12,924 bases of DNA, from positions 1 to 12,924 of the forward strand of contig CAIWRE010000126.1 in NCBI GenBank assembly GCA_903914985.1, in the 5' to 3' direction. Each line of letters begins with the position of its first letter. The stretch's first letter is position 1. Shown piece after piece: positions 7,133 to 12,924 of the stretch. Both the position numbers and the translations under genes were made by a program. The notes under the pieces were generated by a model. It was not told where the DNA came from. It searched no databases and worked only from the letters and a program-made list of their open reading frames with translations. This stretch comes from an uncultured beta proteobacterium (GTDB lineage: Bacteria; Pseudomonadota; Gammaproteobacteria; Burkholderiales; Burkholderiaceae_C).

Positions 7133-8107
7133 TCAGTCCAGTTGCAGTTTGGCGGATTCAACCACCTTTTTGTAGACGGTGTACTCAGCCTTGATTTGCT
7201 CGGCAAATTGCTCGGGTGTGTTACCGATCACGATAGATCCGGTGTCTTCAATCCGCTTTTTAACGGCAGGATCCTCCAATGCTTTTCGCACCGCAGCATT
7301 CACTTTGTCGACCACGTCTTTGGGCAGGCCTTTGGGGCCGTAAATGCCATAAAACGCCATACGGTTGACCGGCTCCAGTCCCAGCTCTTTGAAGGTAGGC
7401 ACATTGGGCAACTGGCTCAGGCGCTGGGGCGCCGCCACCACGATGGGCACCAAGCGGTTGCCCAAAATAAAGGGCAAGGCGGAAGGCAGGTTGTCAAACG
7501 TCATGGGCACCTGGCCCGCGATCGTGTCGTTCAGTGCAGGGCCCGCGCCACGGTAGGGGATGTGGGTCACAAACACACCCACCAGATTTTTGTACAACTC
7601 CATCTGCATGTGGCCGATGCCACCAGTGCCAGACGAAGAGTAAGAGTACTGCCCCGGGTGTTTTTTCAGCTCCGCCACAAAACTCTTGTAGTCTTTGGCG
7701 GGAAAGCTGGGGTGCACCGCAATCACATTGGGCGTGGCCGCAATATTGATGATGGGCGTGAAGTCGGTGAGCGGGTTGTAGGGAGTCTTGGGGTTGATGG
7801 CGGGGTTGGACGCCACCGTGGAGACCGTGGCAATACCGAGCGAATAACCATCAGGCGCCGAGCGCGCTGTTTCATTGGCGCCGACTACGCCTCCACCACC
7901 GGCTTTGTTCTCAACAATTACCGACTGGCCCAGCGCTTTGCCCAGTGGCTCCGAAATCACCCGGGCGATGATGTCCGTGGTGCCGCCAGGCGCAAAAGGA
8001 ACCACCAACTTGATGGGCTTGCCGGGGTAGGACTGAGCGAATGCGAATTGCAAAGGTGCAAGACTCAGTGCCAGGAAACTGCACAAAAGTAACGAAAAGT
8101 GGCGCAT
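7133..8107 (-). CDS. Bug-family tripartite tricarboxylate transporter substrate-binding protein
   Basis: A predicted periplasmic solute-binding protein (TctC/Bug fold), 324 residues. A Sec signal peptide (MRHFSLLLCSFLALSLA..., probable cleavage after Ala24 in AFA-QS) is followed by the family signature YPGKPIKLVVPFAPGGTTDIIAR, here quoted only in part as PIKLVVPFAPGGTTDI. Later come GYSLGIATVSTVASNPAINP, YSSSGTGGIGHMQMEL, VTHIPYRGAGPALNDTIAGQ and the terminal PEQFAEQIKAEYTVYKKVV, all typical. Ligands of the family are small carboxylates and related acids; this one cannot be assigned. No TctA or TctB membrane genes are nearby, so it is an orphan, as many Bug proteins in Burkholderiales are. 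The ATG at 8107 is chosen because AAGGAG sits 6 nt upstream; the open frame runs back further but without a ribosome site. Confidence 0.95.
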   Translation of the reverse strand: MRHFSLLLCSFLALSLAPLQFAFAQSYPGKPIKLVVPFAPGGTTDIIARVISEPLGKALGQSVIVENKAGGGGVVGANETARSAPDGYSLGIATVSTVASNPAINPKTPYNPLTDFTPIINIAATPNVIAVHPSFPAKDYKSFVAELKKHPGQYSYSSSGTGGIGHMQMELYKNLVGVFVTHIPYRGAGPALNDTIAGQVPMTFDNLPSALPFILGNRLVPIVVAAPQRLSQLPNVPTFKELGLEPVNRMAFYGIYGPKGLPKDVVDKVNAAVRKALEDPAVKKRIEDTGSIVIGNTPEQFAEQIKAEYTVYKKVVESAKLQLD

Positions 8108-8113
8108 CCAAAA

Positions 8114-8119
8114 CTCCTT
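8114..8119 (-). promoter_or_regulatory. Ribosome binding site deciding the Bug gene start
   Basis: AAGGAG on the minus strand, 6 nt before the ATG at 8107. It lies inside the extended open frame (encoding Lys-Glu of that frame) and so argues for the shorter protein, which also puts the signal peptide at the very N-terminus. Confidence 0.8.
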
Positions 8120-8143
8120 CATTGTTAATTCAACCGGGAAAAC

Positions 8144-8149
8144 AGTATA
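8144..8149 (-). promoter_or_regulatory. Possible -10 element of the Bug-xerD transcript
   Basis: TATACT on the minus strand in an AT-rich pocket (about 8140-8185) that stands out from the GC-rich surroundings. No good -35 lies 16-18 bp upstream, so it would need an activator or an extended contact. Position only suggestive. Confidence 0.3.
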
Positions 8150-8153
8150 TATT

Positions 8154-8182
8154 TTGAAAATCAATTGGAGTGCTTTTAAAAA
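8154..8182 (+). promoter_or_regulatory. Possible sigma-70 promoter of the AEC permease gene
   Basis: TTGAAA (8154-8159), 17-bp spacer, TAAAAA (8177-8182) on the plus strand, in the same AT-rich divergent region as the Bug promoter. It would start transcripts near 8189, which supports the GTG start at 8230 over the GTG at 8170. Confidence 0.35.
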
Positions 8183-8229
8183 ATGCCCGTCCAGATGGCA
8201 CTCACTGCGCGGGCTGTTATCCTCAGAAT

Positions 8230-9150
8230 GTGACTTTCTTCTCCCTCCTCGCCCCTGAATTTTCGCTGATATTGCTGGGATTCTTGCTCTGCAAATTCAC
8301 CGCCCTGAACCGCAACGTCTGGAACCAAGTGGACGCCTTGGTTTACTACCTGCTTTTCCCCACCCTGCTATTTCACTCAATCATCAAAAGCCCTTTAGAC
8401 CTGGGGGCTGCGTCCCGACTCGTTGGAGCGGGATGGAGCGTGATGGTCGCCGGCATTGCACTTGCCTATGCCCTGCCCCACCTGCCTGGTTTCAAAGGAC
8501 ATATCCCGGCGCGTGACCATGCAGCGTCGGCCCAAGTGGCATTTCGATTCAATTCCTTTATCGGTCTGGCACTGGCCGAGCGCTTGGCCGGACCGGCCGG
8601 TTTGCTGGAAATCTCCGTACTGATCGGAGTGTGCGTCCCTTTCGTGAACATTGCGGCGGTATGGCCGATGGCGCGGGGCAGCGCCAATGGGTTCGCAAGG
8701 GAATTGATCCGTAATCCACTCATCATCGCCACGGTATCGGGACTGCTCGCCAATGTGCTGGGGCTGACTCTGCCCGATTGGCTGACTCCCACGGTCAGCC
8801 GGGTGGGCGGCTCGGCCCTCGCACTGGGACTGATGGCCGCAGGCGCAGGCATCCAAATCGGCGCCTTGGCGCGTGCCAAACTGCTCGCTGTCGCCCTGCT
8901 CTCGATTCGACACCTGGTGCTGCCCTTGGTAGCCCTGGCCAGTGCTTATGCTTTCGGGCTCAGCCACTCGCAGGCCACCATCTTGCTTGCCTATGCTGGG
9001 CTGCCCACCGCAGCGAGCTGCTATGTGCTGGCCAGTAAAATGGGGTTCGACGGCGCGTATGTGGCCAGTCTGGTGTCGCTATCCACCCTGCTGGGCATGC
9101 TGAGTCTGGGCTTTTCGCTCGGCTTCTTGCGACCACTGTACGGCGTATGA
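8230..9150 (+). CDS. AEC (auxin efflux carrier) family permease
   Basis: A predicted inner-membrane secondary transporter, 306 residues with about ten hydrophobic helices in two halves. The N-terminal helix FSLILLGFLLCKF, followed by WNQVDALVYYLLFPTLLFHS, is the typical AEC opening; the second half contains RNPLIIATVSGLLANVLGL and ends with AYAGLPTAASCYVLASKMG and a last helix. Bacterial relatives move malate, malonate or similar anions, but the substrate here is unknown. The GTG at 8230 places the first helix about ten residues in, as usual; a GTG at 8170 would add 20 polar residues and overlaps the predicted promoter. It diverges from the Bug gene across a shared AT-rich region, and the outer-membrane protein gene follows closely, so these two may be co-transcribed. 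Confidence 0.9.
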   Translation: MTFFSLLAPEFSLILLGFLLCKFTALNRNVWNQVDALVYYLLFPTLLFHSIIKSPLDLGAASRLVGAGWSVMVAGIALAYALPHLPGFKGHIPARDHAASAQVAFRFNSFIGLALAERLAGPAGLLEISVLIGVCVPFVNIAAVWPMARGSANGFARELIRNPLIIATVSGLLANVLGLTLPDWLTPTVSRVGGSALALGLMAAGAGIQIGALARAKLLAVALLSIRHLVLPLVALASAYAFGLSHSQATILLAYAGLPTAASCYVLASKMGFDGAYVASLVSLSTLLGMLSLGFSLGFLRPLYGV

Positions 9151-9180
9151 CCTGTGAAGCACACTTCGCGAAAGCACACC

Positions 9181-10086
9181 ATGACCACCCTTGCAGGCAA
9201 ATTCCTGGCACTCACCCTGTTGCTATCCGCATTGCCCATGGACGCAGCGCTCGCGCAGGACAGCGCGGGCGGGGCAACACCTGGCGCAAGCGATGTCAAT
9301 TTCGACAAGTCGCTGCGCAATGAGAGCAATTGGTATTTTTCCTGGGGCTACAGCCGCCAGCAATACGCGCCGTCCGACATCCATATTTCGCAGCCCGGCT
9401 TGGGCAATGACTTCACGGTGCACCAGGCGGCGGCCAGCGACTTTCCGGCCAACATTCCCGAAACCATCAGTTCCATCACCTCATTTGAATTCACCGCGCC
9501 GCAAGAAAACGTGCGCATTGGAAAATTCCTGAATGCTGAGAAAACGTTCGCCATTGAATTCTCACTGGACCACAGCAAATACAACGTCAACCAGAACCAG
9601 GTCGCCAAGGTCAGCGGCACGATCAGCACAGGCACACAACCTGATGCCAACGGCAACCTGACCCTCACCGATCAGGATTTTTACTACGCGCTGCACAACG
9701 GCCTGAACCATTTGATGATCAACGCGGTGTGGCTCAAGCATTTGGACGGACCCACTGACAAACCGGGCGAATTGCAGCTGATCAGCCGCGCAGGTGCCGG
9801 CATATTGCTGCCGCATGCCGACAACGTGATTTTTGGCAACCCCAACGAAGTCGGCCCCAAAAACCAGAATGTGTGCTGCACGTCCAGCAGCGATTGGTGG
9901 CAGATCAATGGCTGGACAGCCGGTGTGGAGGTGGGCTTGCGCTACCGGATTTACAAGTCCATCTACCTTGAGCTGACCTCCAAGCTGGCCTATGGTGTGC
10001 TGCGCGGCGTGCCGGTTTACAAGGGTACGGCCGACCAGACGATCTGGATGTCAGAGCAGGTGTTGTCCACCGGCTTTTTGTTCTAA
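9181..10086 (+). CDS. Uncharacterised secreted protein, probable outer-membrane beta-barrel
   Basis: No named family recognised. The 301 residues begin with a Sec signal peptide (LAGKFLALTLLLSALPMDAALA, cleavage probably after Ala25). The mature part is rich in Gly, Asn and aromatic residues with alternating strands such as NWYFSWGYSRQQY, NVRIGKFLNAEKTFAIEFSL, GWTAGVEVGLRYRIY and KSIYLELTSKLAYGVL, and ends in Phe (VLSTGFLF), all as expected of an outer-membrane barrel. Distinct stretches are DIHISQPGLGNDFTVH (66-81), LHNGLNHLMINAVWLKHLDG and AGAGILLPHADNVIFGN. A vicinal Cys pair (232-233) is unusual in a periplasm-facing protein. ATG at 9181 is used; an in-frame GTG at 9154, 3 nt after the AEC stop, would add 9 residues. 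Neither has a clear ribosome site. The stop overlaps that of queG. Confidence 0.8.
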   Translation: MTTLAGKFLALTLLLSALPMDAALAQDSAGGATPGASDVNFDKSLRNESNWYFSWGYSRQQYAPSDIHISQPGLGNDFTVHQAAASDFPANIPETISSITSFEFTAPQENVRIGKFLNAEKTFAIEFSLDHSKYNVNQNQVAKVSGTISTGTQPDANGNLTLTDQDFYYALHNGLNHLMINAVWLKHLDGPTDKPGELQLISRAGAGILLPHADNVIFGNPNEVGPKNQNVCCTSSSDWWQINGWTAGVEVGLRYRIYKSIYLELTSKLAYGVLRGVPVYKGTADQTIWMSEQVLSTGFLF

Positions 10087-11147
10087 GCCTGCGCAAGCGC
10101 CCATTGCACGTGCTCGCGCACCAGCGGGCTGGCGTGGACTTGCAGCTGTTGCAGGGCCTTCACCACGCTCTCGTCTGAGCGCCCCGCCGCCAAGGCATTG
10201 CCAGCCGCCACCGCCACATTGCGCACCCAACGTTCATGGCCGATGCGCCGGACAGGGCTTCCCTCCGTCCGCTTTAAGAACTCATCTTCTGACCAAAGCA
10301 GCAAAGCAGCCAAGGCCTGGCCATTCAAGCCCGCGCGCTCATCAAAGTCCGCCAAGCGGCTGACCTTCGCAAACTTATTCCACGGGCAGGCAAGTTGGCA
10401 GTCGTCGCAGCCGTAAATGCGGTTTCCCATCAGCGGGCGCAGTGCCGGGTCTATGGAACCCGCGTGCTCGATGGTGAGGTACGAAATGCAGCGGCGCGCG
10501 TCCAACTGGTAAGGCGCCACGATGGCTTGTGTGGGGCACGCGGTGATGCAGGCCACGCAGGTGCCGCAGTGTGGCTCTACGGGCTTCGTGGGCGCCAAAG
10601 CAATGTCCAGGTAGATTTCGCCCAGAAAAAACATGGACCCCGCCTCGCGGTTGAGCACCAGGGTGTGCTTGCCGCGCCAACCCTGCCCGCTGCGGGTGGC
10701 GAGTTCCGCCTCCAGCACGGGGGCTGAGTCGGTGAACGCACGATGGCCCAGAGGCCCGAGGTGCTGCGCCAGCTTCTGCGCCAACTGCTGCAAGCGATGT
10801 CGCACCACCTTGTGGTAGTCCCGGCCTCGGGCGTACAGCGACACGGTGCCGGTGTTTGGGTGTTGGAGCCGGTCGAACTCAATGCCCTGCCAGCCCATTG
10901 GTGTGGTCCGTGGCAGGTAGTCCATGCGCGCGGTGACTACGCTGAGCGTGCCGGGCAGCAGTTCCGCCGGGCGCGCCCGCTTGGTGCCATGGCGCTGCAT
11001 ATAGTCCATGCTGCCGTGAAAGCCTGCGGCCAACCAGGCCAGCAATCCGGGTTCGGCGTCCGTCAAGTCCACACCGGCCACGCCAATTTGGGAGAATCCA
11101 AGTTCTGCACCCCATCGTTGCAACTGTGCCAACACGTCAGTGGCCAT
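10083..11147 (-). CDS. queG: Epoxyqueuosine reductase
   Basis: Catalyses the last step of queuosine synthesis, reducing epoxyqueuosine to queuosine at position 34 of tRNAs with GUN anticodons, using cobalamin and two [4Fe-4S] clusters; cytosolic. The 354 residues fit the family. Clear signatures are RAFTDSAPVLEAELATRSG (the conserved catalytic Asp region), GWRGKHTLVLNREAGSMFFL, ferredoxin-like CGTCVACITACPTQAI, DARRCISYLTIEH and GNRIYGCDDCQLACPWNKF, followed by a C-terminal HEAT-like part (WVRNVAVAAGNALAAG). The ATG at 11147 (MATDVLAQLQRW) is preferred, since the open frame upstream runs into tsaE on the other strand. It is divergent from tsaE with a 48-bp gap, and its TAG overlaps the TAA of the convergent beta-barrel gene. 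Confidence 0.96.
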   Translation of the reverse strand: MATDVLAQLQRWGAELGFSQIGVAGVDLTDAEPGLLAWLAAGFHGSMDYMQRHGTKRARPAELLPGTLSVVTARMDYLPRTTPMGWQGIEFDRLQHPNTGTVSLYARGRDYHKVVRHRLQQLAQKLAQHLGPLGHRAFTDSAPVLEAELATRSGQGWRGKHTLVLNREAGSMFFLGEIYLDIALAPTKPVEPHCGTCVACITACPTQAIVAPYQLDARRCISYLTIEHAGSIDPALRPLMGNRIYGCDDCQLACPWNKFAKVSRLADFDERAGLNGQALAALLLWSEDEFLKRTEGSPVRRIGHERWVRNVAVAAGNALAAGRSDESVVKALQQLQVHASPLVREHVQWALAQA

Positions 11148-11195
11148 TGCGGGGGCGTGTTCCGGGCTATTGATTGGAGTGCTAGTCTGCGCGTT
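11148..11195. promoter_or_regulatory. 48-bp divergent intergenic region between queG and tsaE
   Basis: Both genes should start from this short gap or from promoters inside the opposite coding sequence. I see no convincing -35/-10 pair on either strand. GGAG at 11176-11179 lies 16 nt before the tsaE ATG, too far for an ordinary ribosome site. The location is inferred from gene order only. Confidence 0.3.
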
Positions 11196-11699
11196 ATGGA
11201 TATTCACCCCGCGATTGTAAAAACCACCACGCTGTACTGGCGTGACGAGGCGGCCACCGAGGCTTTTGCCGCCCGTTTGGCGTGTGCGCCGGGCGTGCAT
11301 GACGCTTTGATCGCACTGCGCGGTGACTTGGGCGCAGGCAAAACGACGCTGGTGCGCCACCTGCTGCGCGCACTCGGCGTGCAGGGGCGGGTGAAAAGCC
11401 CTACGTACGCGGTCGTAGAGCCCTATGAGTTGCCCGCGCTCCATATTTGGCACTTTGACTTCTACCGCTTTGGCGACGCCCGGGAGTGGGAAGACGCAGG
11501 CTTTCGCGATCTCTTTGCCAGCCCCGGCCTCAAGCTGGCCGAATGGCCCGAAAAAGCAGCGTCGGTGCTACCTCCCTTTGATTTGGACATCACCTTGACC
11601 ACGCAGCACGATGGCAGCCGCCAGGTCGTGCTTGCAGCCCACACTGCGGTGGGCACGCGCATGCTGCAAAGTTTGACCGAAGACGGTTCGCCGCCATGA
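11196..11699 (+). CDS. tsaE: tRNA threonylcarbamoyladenosine biosynthesis ATPase TsaE
   Basis: ATPase partner of TsaB and TsaD in making t6A at position 37 of ANN-decoding tRNAs; essential in most bacteria and cytosolic. The 167 residues carry Walker A GDLGAGKTT (43-51), SPTYAVVEPYE, the family motif HFDFYRFGDAREWEDAGF and LAEWPEKA near the end, all diagnostic. The ATG at 11196 gives the usual length, with N-terminal MDIHPAIVKTTTLYW; the frame stays open far upstream inside queG, but that part is antisense. The stop overlaps the amiC start by ATGA. Pairing of tsaE with amiC is a common arrangement in proteobacteria, usually followed by mutL. Confidence 0.96.
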   Translation: MDIHPAIVKTTTLYWRDEAATEAFAARLACAPGVHDALIALRGDLGAGKTTLVRHLLRALGVQGRVKSPTYAVVEPYELPALHIWHFDFYRFGDAREWEDAGFRDLFASPGLKLAEWPEKAASVLPPFDLDITLTTQHDGSRQVVLAAHTAVGTRMLQSLTEDGSPP

Positions 11700-12924
11700 G
11701 AAGACGGCAACTGATTCAGCAGGGGGCGGTGGTGCTGACCCTGGGACTTGTGCAGCACCACGCATTGGGTGCGCAAGCTGCGACGATTTTGACGGTGCGC
11801 GTCTGGCCAGCACCGGAGTATTCCCGCGTGACCATTGAGTCAGACGCACCCTTGAACGCAAGCCAAACCGTGATCAGCAACCCGCCGCGCTTGGCGGTGG
11901 ACATTGCGGGCGTCACGCTAAACCCGGCACTCAAAGAGCTGGTGGCCAAGGTGAAGGCGGACGATCCGAACATCGAAGGCATTCGTGTGGGCCAGTTCTC
12001 GGCCGACGTGGTGCGACTGGTCATTGACCTCAAGCAAGGCGTGCGACCCCAAATCTTCACCCTCACGCCGGTGGCCGCGTACCAACACCGCTTGGTGCTG
12101 GACTTGTACCCCCTGCGCAATGTCGACCCCTTGGATGCCCTGGTGGCCCAATATGCCCAGCCCAAAACCTCTTCGCTCACGCCCCCTGCCCCCGTGCGCG
12201 ACGCGTTGGGCGAACTCATGGCCCAGCGTCTGGGCAAGAAACCAGAGGCCGCACCCCCCGCCAGCGCAGCAAGCGCATCACCACCTGTCCCCACCAGCCC
12301 TGGCGCCAATATGACGCAAGGCCCGTCCTATCTGGGAACGGATCGCTTGATCATCATTGCGCTGGATGCAGGCCATGGCGGCGAGGACCCGGGCGCCGTG
12401 GGACCGGGCGGGACCTTGGAAAAAGACGTGGTGCTCAAGCTCGCGCACTTGATGCGTGAGCGGATCAATGCCAGCACCATCAACGGGACGCCAATGCGGG
12501 CCTATTTGACGCGTGACGCCGACTACTTTGTGCCGCTTCATGTGCGGGTGCAGAAGGCACGCCGCGTCCAGGCTGATTTGTTTGTCAGCCTGCATGCCGA
12601 TGCGTTTTTCACGCCGGAGCCGCAAGGCGCCAGTGTCTTTGCGCTCAGCCAGGGCGGTGCTTCCAGCAGCGCAGCGCGCTGGATGGCAGCCAAAGAAAAC
12701 AAGGCGGATTTGATTGGTGGCCTGAACATCAAAGCCAAGGGTCTGGAAGTGCAAAGCGCGCTGTTGGACATGAGCACCACAGCGCAAATTGTGGACAGCC
12801 TCAAGCTCGGCAACACGCTGCTGGGTGAAGTCGGACGCGTGGGGAAACTGCACAAAGGTCAGGTGGAACAGGCCGCGTTCGCGGTGCTTAAGGCACCGGA
12901 CATACCGAGCGTGCTGGTGGAGGC
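11696..12924 (+). CDS. amiC: N-acetylmuramoyl-L-alanine amidase, AmiC type, cut by window edge
   Basis: Periplasmic zinc amidase that cleaves the peptide stem from MurNAc during septal peptidoglycan splitting. 409 codons are visible. The N-terminus MRRRQLIQQGAVVLTLG has a twin-arginine-like start, in line with E. coli AmiC being a Tat substrate. An AMIN domain (about 30-137) is followed by a Pro/Ala-rich linker (about 160-205) and the Amidase_3 domain from about 218. Catalytic and zinc residues seen: His227 (LDAGHGG), Glu242 (TLEKDVVL), His300 (SLHADAF) and Glu409 (PSVLVE), where the window ends. Between His300 and Glu409 lies an insertion (about 308-375) like the autoinhibitory helix of AmiB/AmiC that EnvC or NlpD relieve. 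The ATG overlaps the tsaE stop. Confidence 0.95.
   Translation, partial: MRRRQLIQQGAVVLTLGLVQHHALGAQAATILTVRVWPAPEYSRVTIESDAPLNASQTVISNPPRLAVDIAGVTLNPALKELVAKVKADDPNIEGIRVGQFSADVVRLVIDLKQGVRPQIFTLTPVAAYQHRLVLDLYPLRNVDPLDALVAQYAQPKTSSLTPPAPVRDALGELMAQRLGKKPEAAPPASAASASPPVPTSPGANMTQGPSYLGTDRLIIIALDAGHGGEDPGAVGPGGTLEKDVVLKLAHLMRERINASTINGTPMRAYLTRDADYFVPLHVRVQKARRVQADLFVSLHADAFFTPEPQGASVFALSQGGASSSAARWMAAKENKADLIGGLNIKAKGLEVQSALLDMSTTAQIVDSLKLGNTLLGEVGRVGKLHKGQVEQAAFAVLKAPDIPSVLVE

Noticed and set aside
7142..8092. 316-codon plus-strand open frame covering almost all of the Bug gene
   Set aside because: It is antisense to a clear family member, rich in His, Gln and Arg as expected of complementary high-GC codons, has no recognisable domain and no ribosome site. 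It is a composition shadow.
11148..11453. N-terminal extension of about 102 residues on QueG
   Set aside because: The extension is antisense to tsaE, has no family similarity, and the ATG at 11147 gives the normal QueG length and N-terminus.

Overview
This window looks like chromosomal core DNA from a high-GC betaproteobacterium of the order Burkholderiales, most likely family Comamonadaceae (Rhodoferax/Polaromonas-like). This is inferred from the gene content: a Bug-family solute-binding protein, a Burkholderiales-type queG/tsaE/amiC block, LPS inner-core genes next to a phosphomannomutase, and tight gene packing. Taxonomy was not tested by any search. I see no rRNA, tRNA, CRISPR array, insertion sequence or phage gene, and no gap above about 150 bp without a gene.

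Layout. (1) Positions 1-3109, minus strand: an envelope operon read algC/manB-like phosphomannomutase -> waaC (heptosyltransferase I) -> waaA (Kdo transferase, cut by the left edge). Gaps are 6 bp and a 4-bp GTGA overlap. (2) Positions 3252-6198, plus strand: a DNA alkylation-repair operon. The first gene fuses an Ada-type zinc phosphotriester-repair domain, an AraC helix-turn-helix and an AlkA glycosylase. It overlaps an O6-alkylguanine methyltransferase by ATGA, which in turn abuts or overlaps an EamA/DMT transporter. Together the first two genes hold every activity of E. coli Ada plus AlkA, with the domains rearranged. (3) Positions 6210-8107, minus strand: a Bug-type periplasmic binding protein followed 8 bp later by xerD, convergent with the DMT gene. 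(4) Positions 8230-10086, plus strand: an AEC-family permease, divergent from the Bug gene, then an unrecognised outer-membrane beta-barrel-like protein. (5) Positions 10083-12924: queG (minus), whose stop overlaps the beta-barrel stop. Across a 48-bp divergent gap lie tsaE and amiC (plus, ATGA overlap); amiC is cut by the right edge just after its last catalytic glutamate.

Most of the window is ordinary housekeeping sequence and I found no new multi-gene system. The best leads are: a Glu-to-Gln change at what aligns as the catalytic base of WaaA; the rearranged Ada/AlkA/Ogt operon with a coupled transporter and paired inverted repeats in its promoter region; and the uncharacterised secreted protein behind the AEC permease. 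Alignments to E. coli proteins are from memory and are marked as such.
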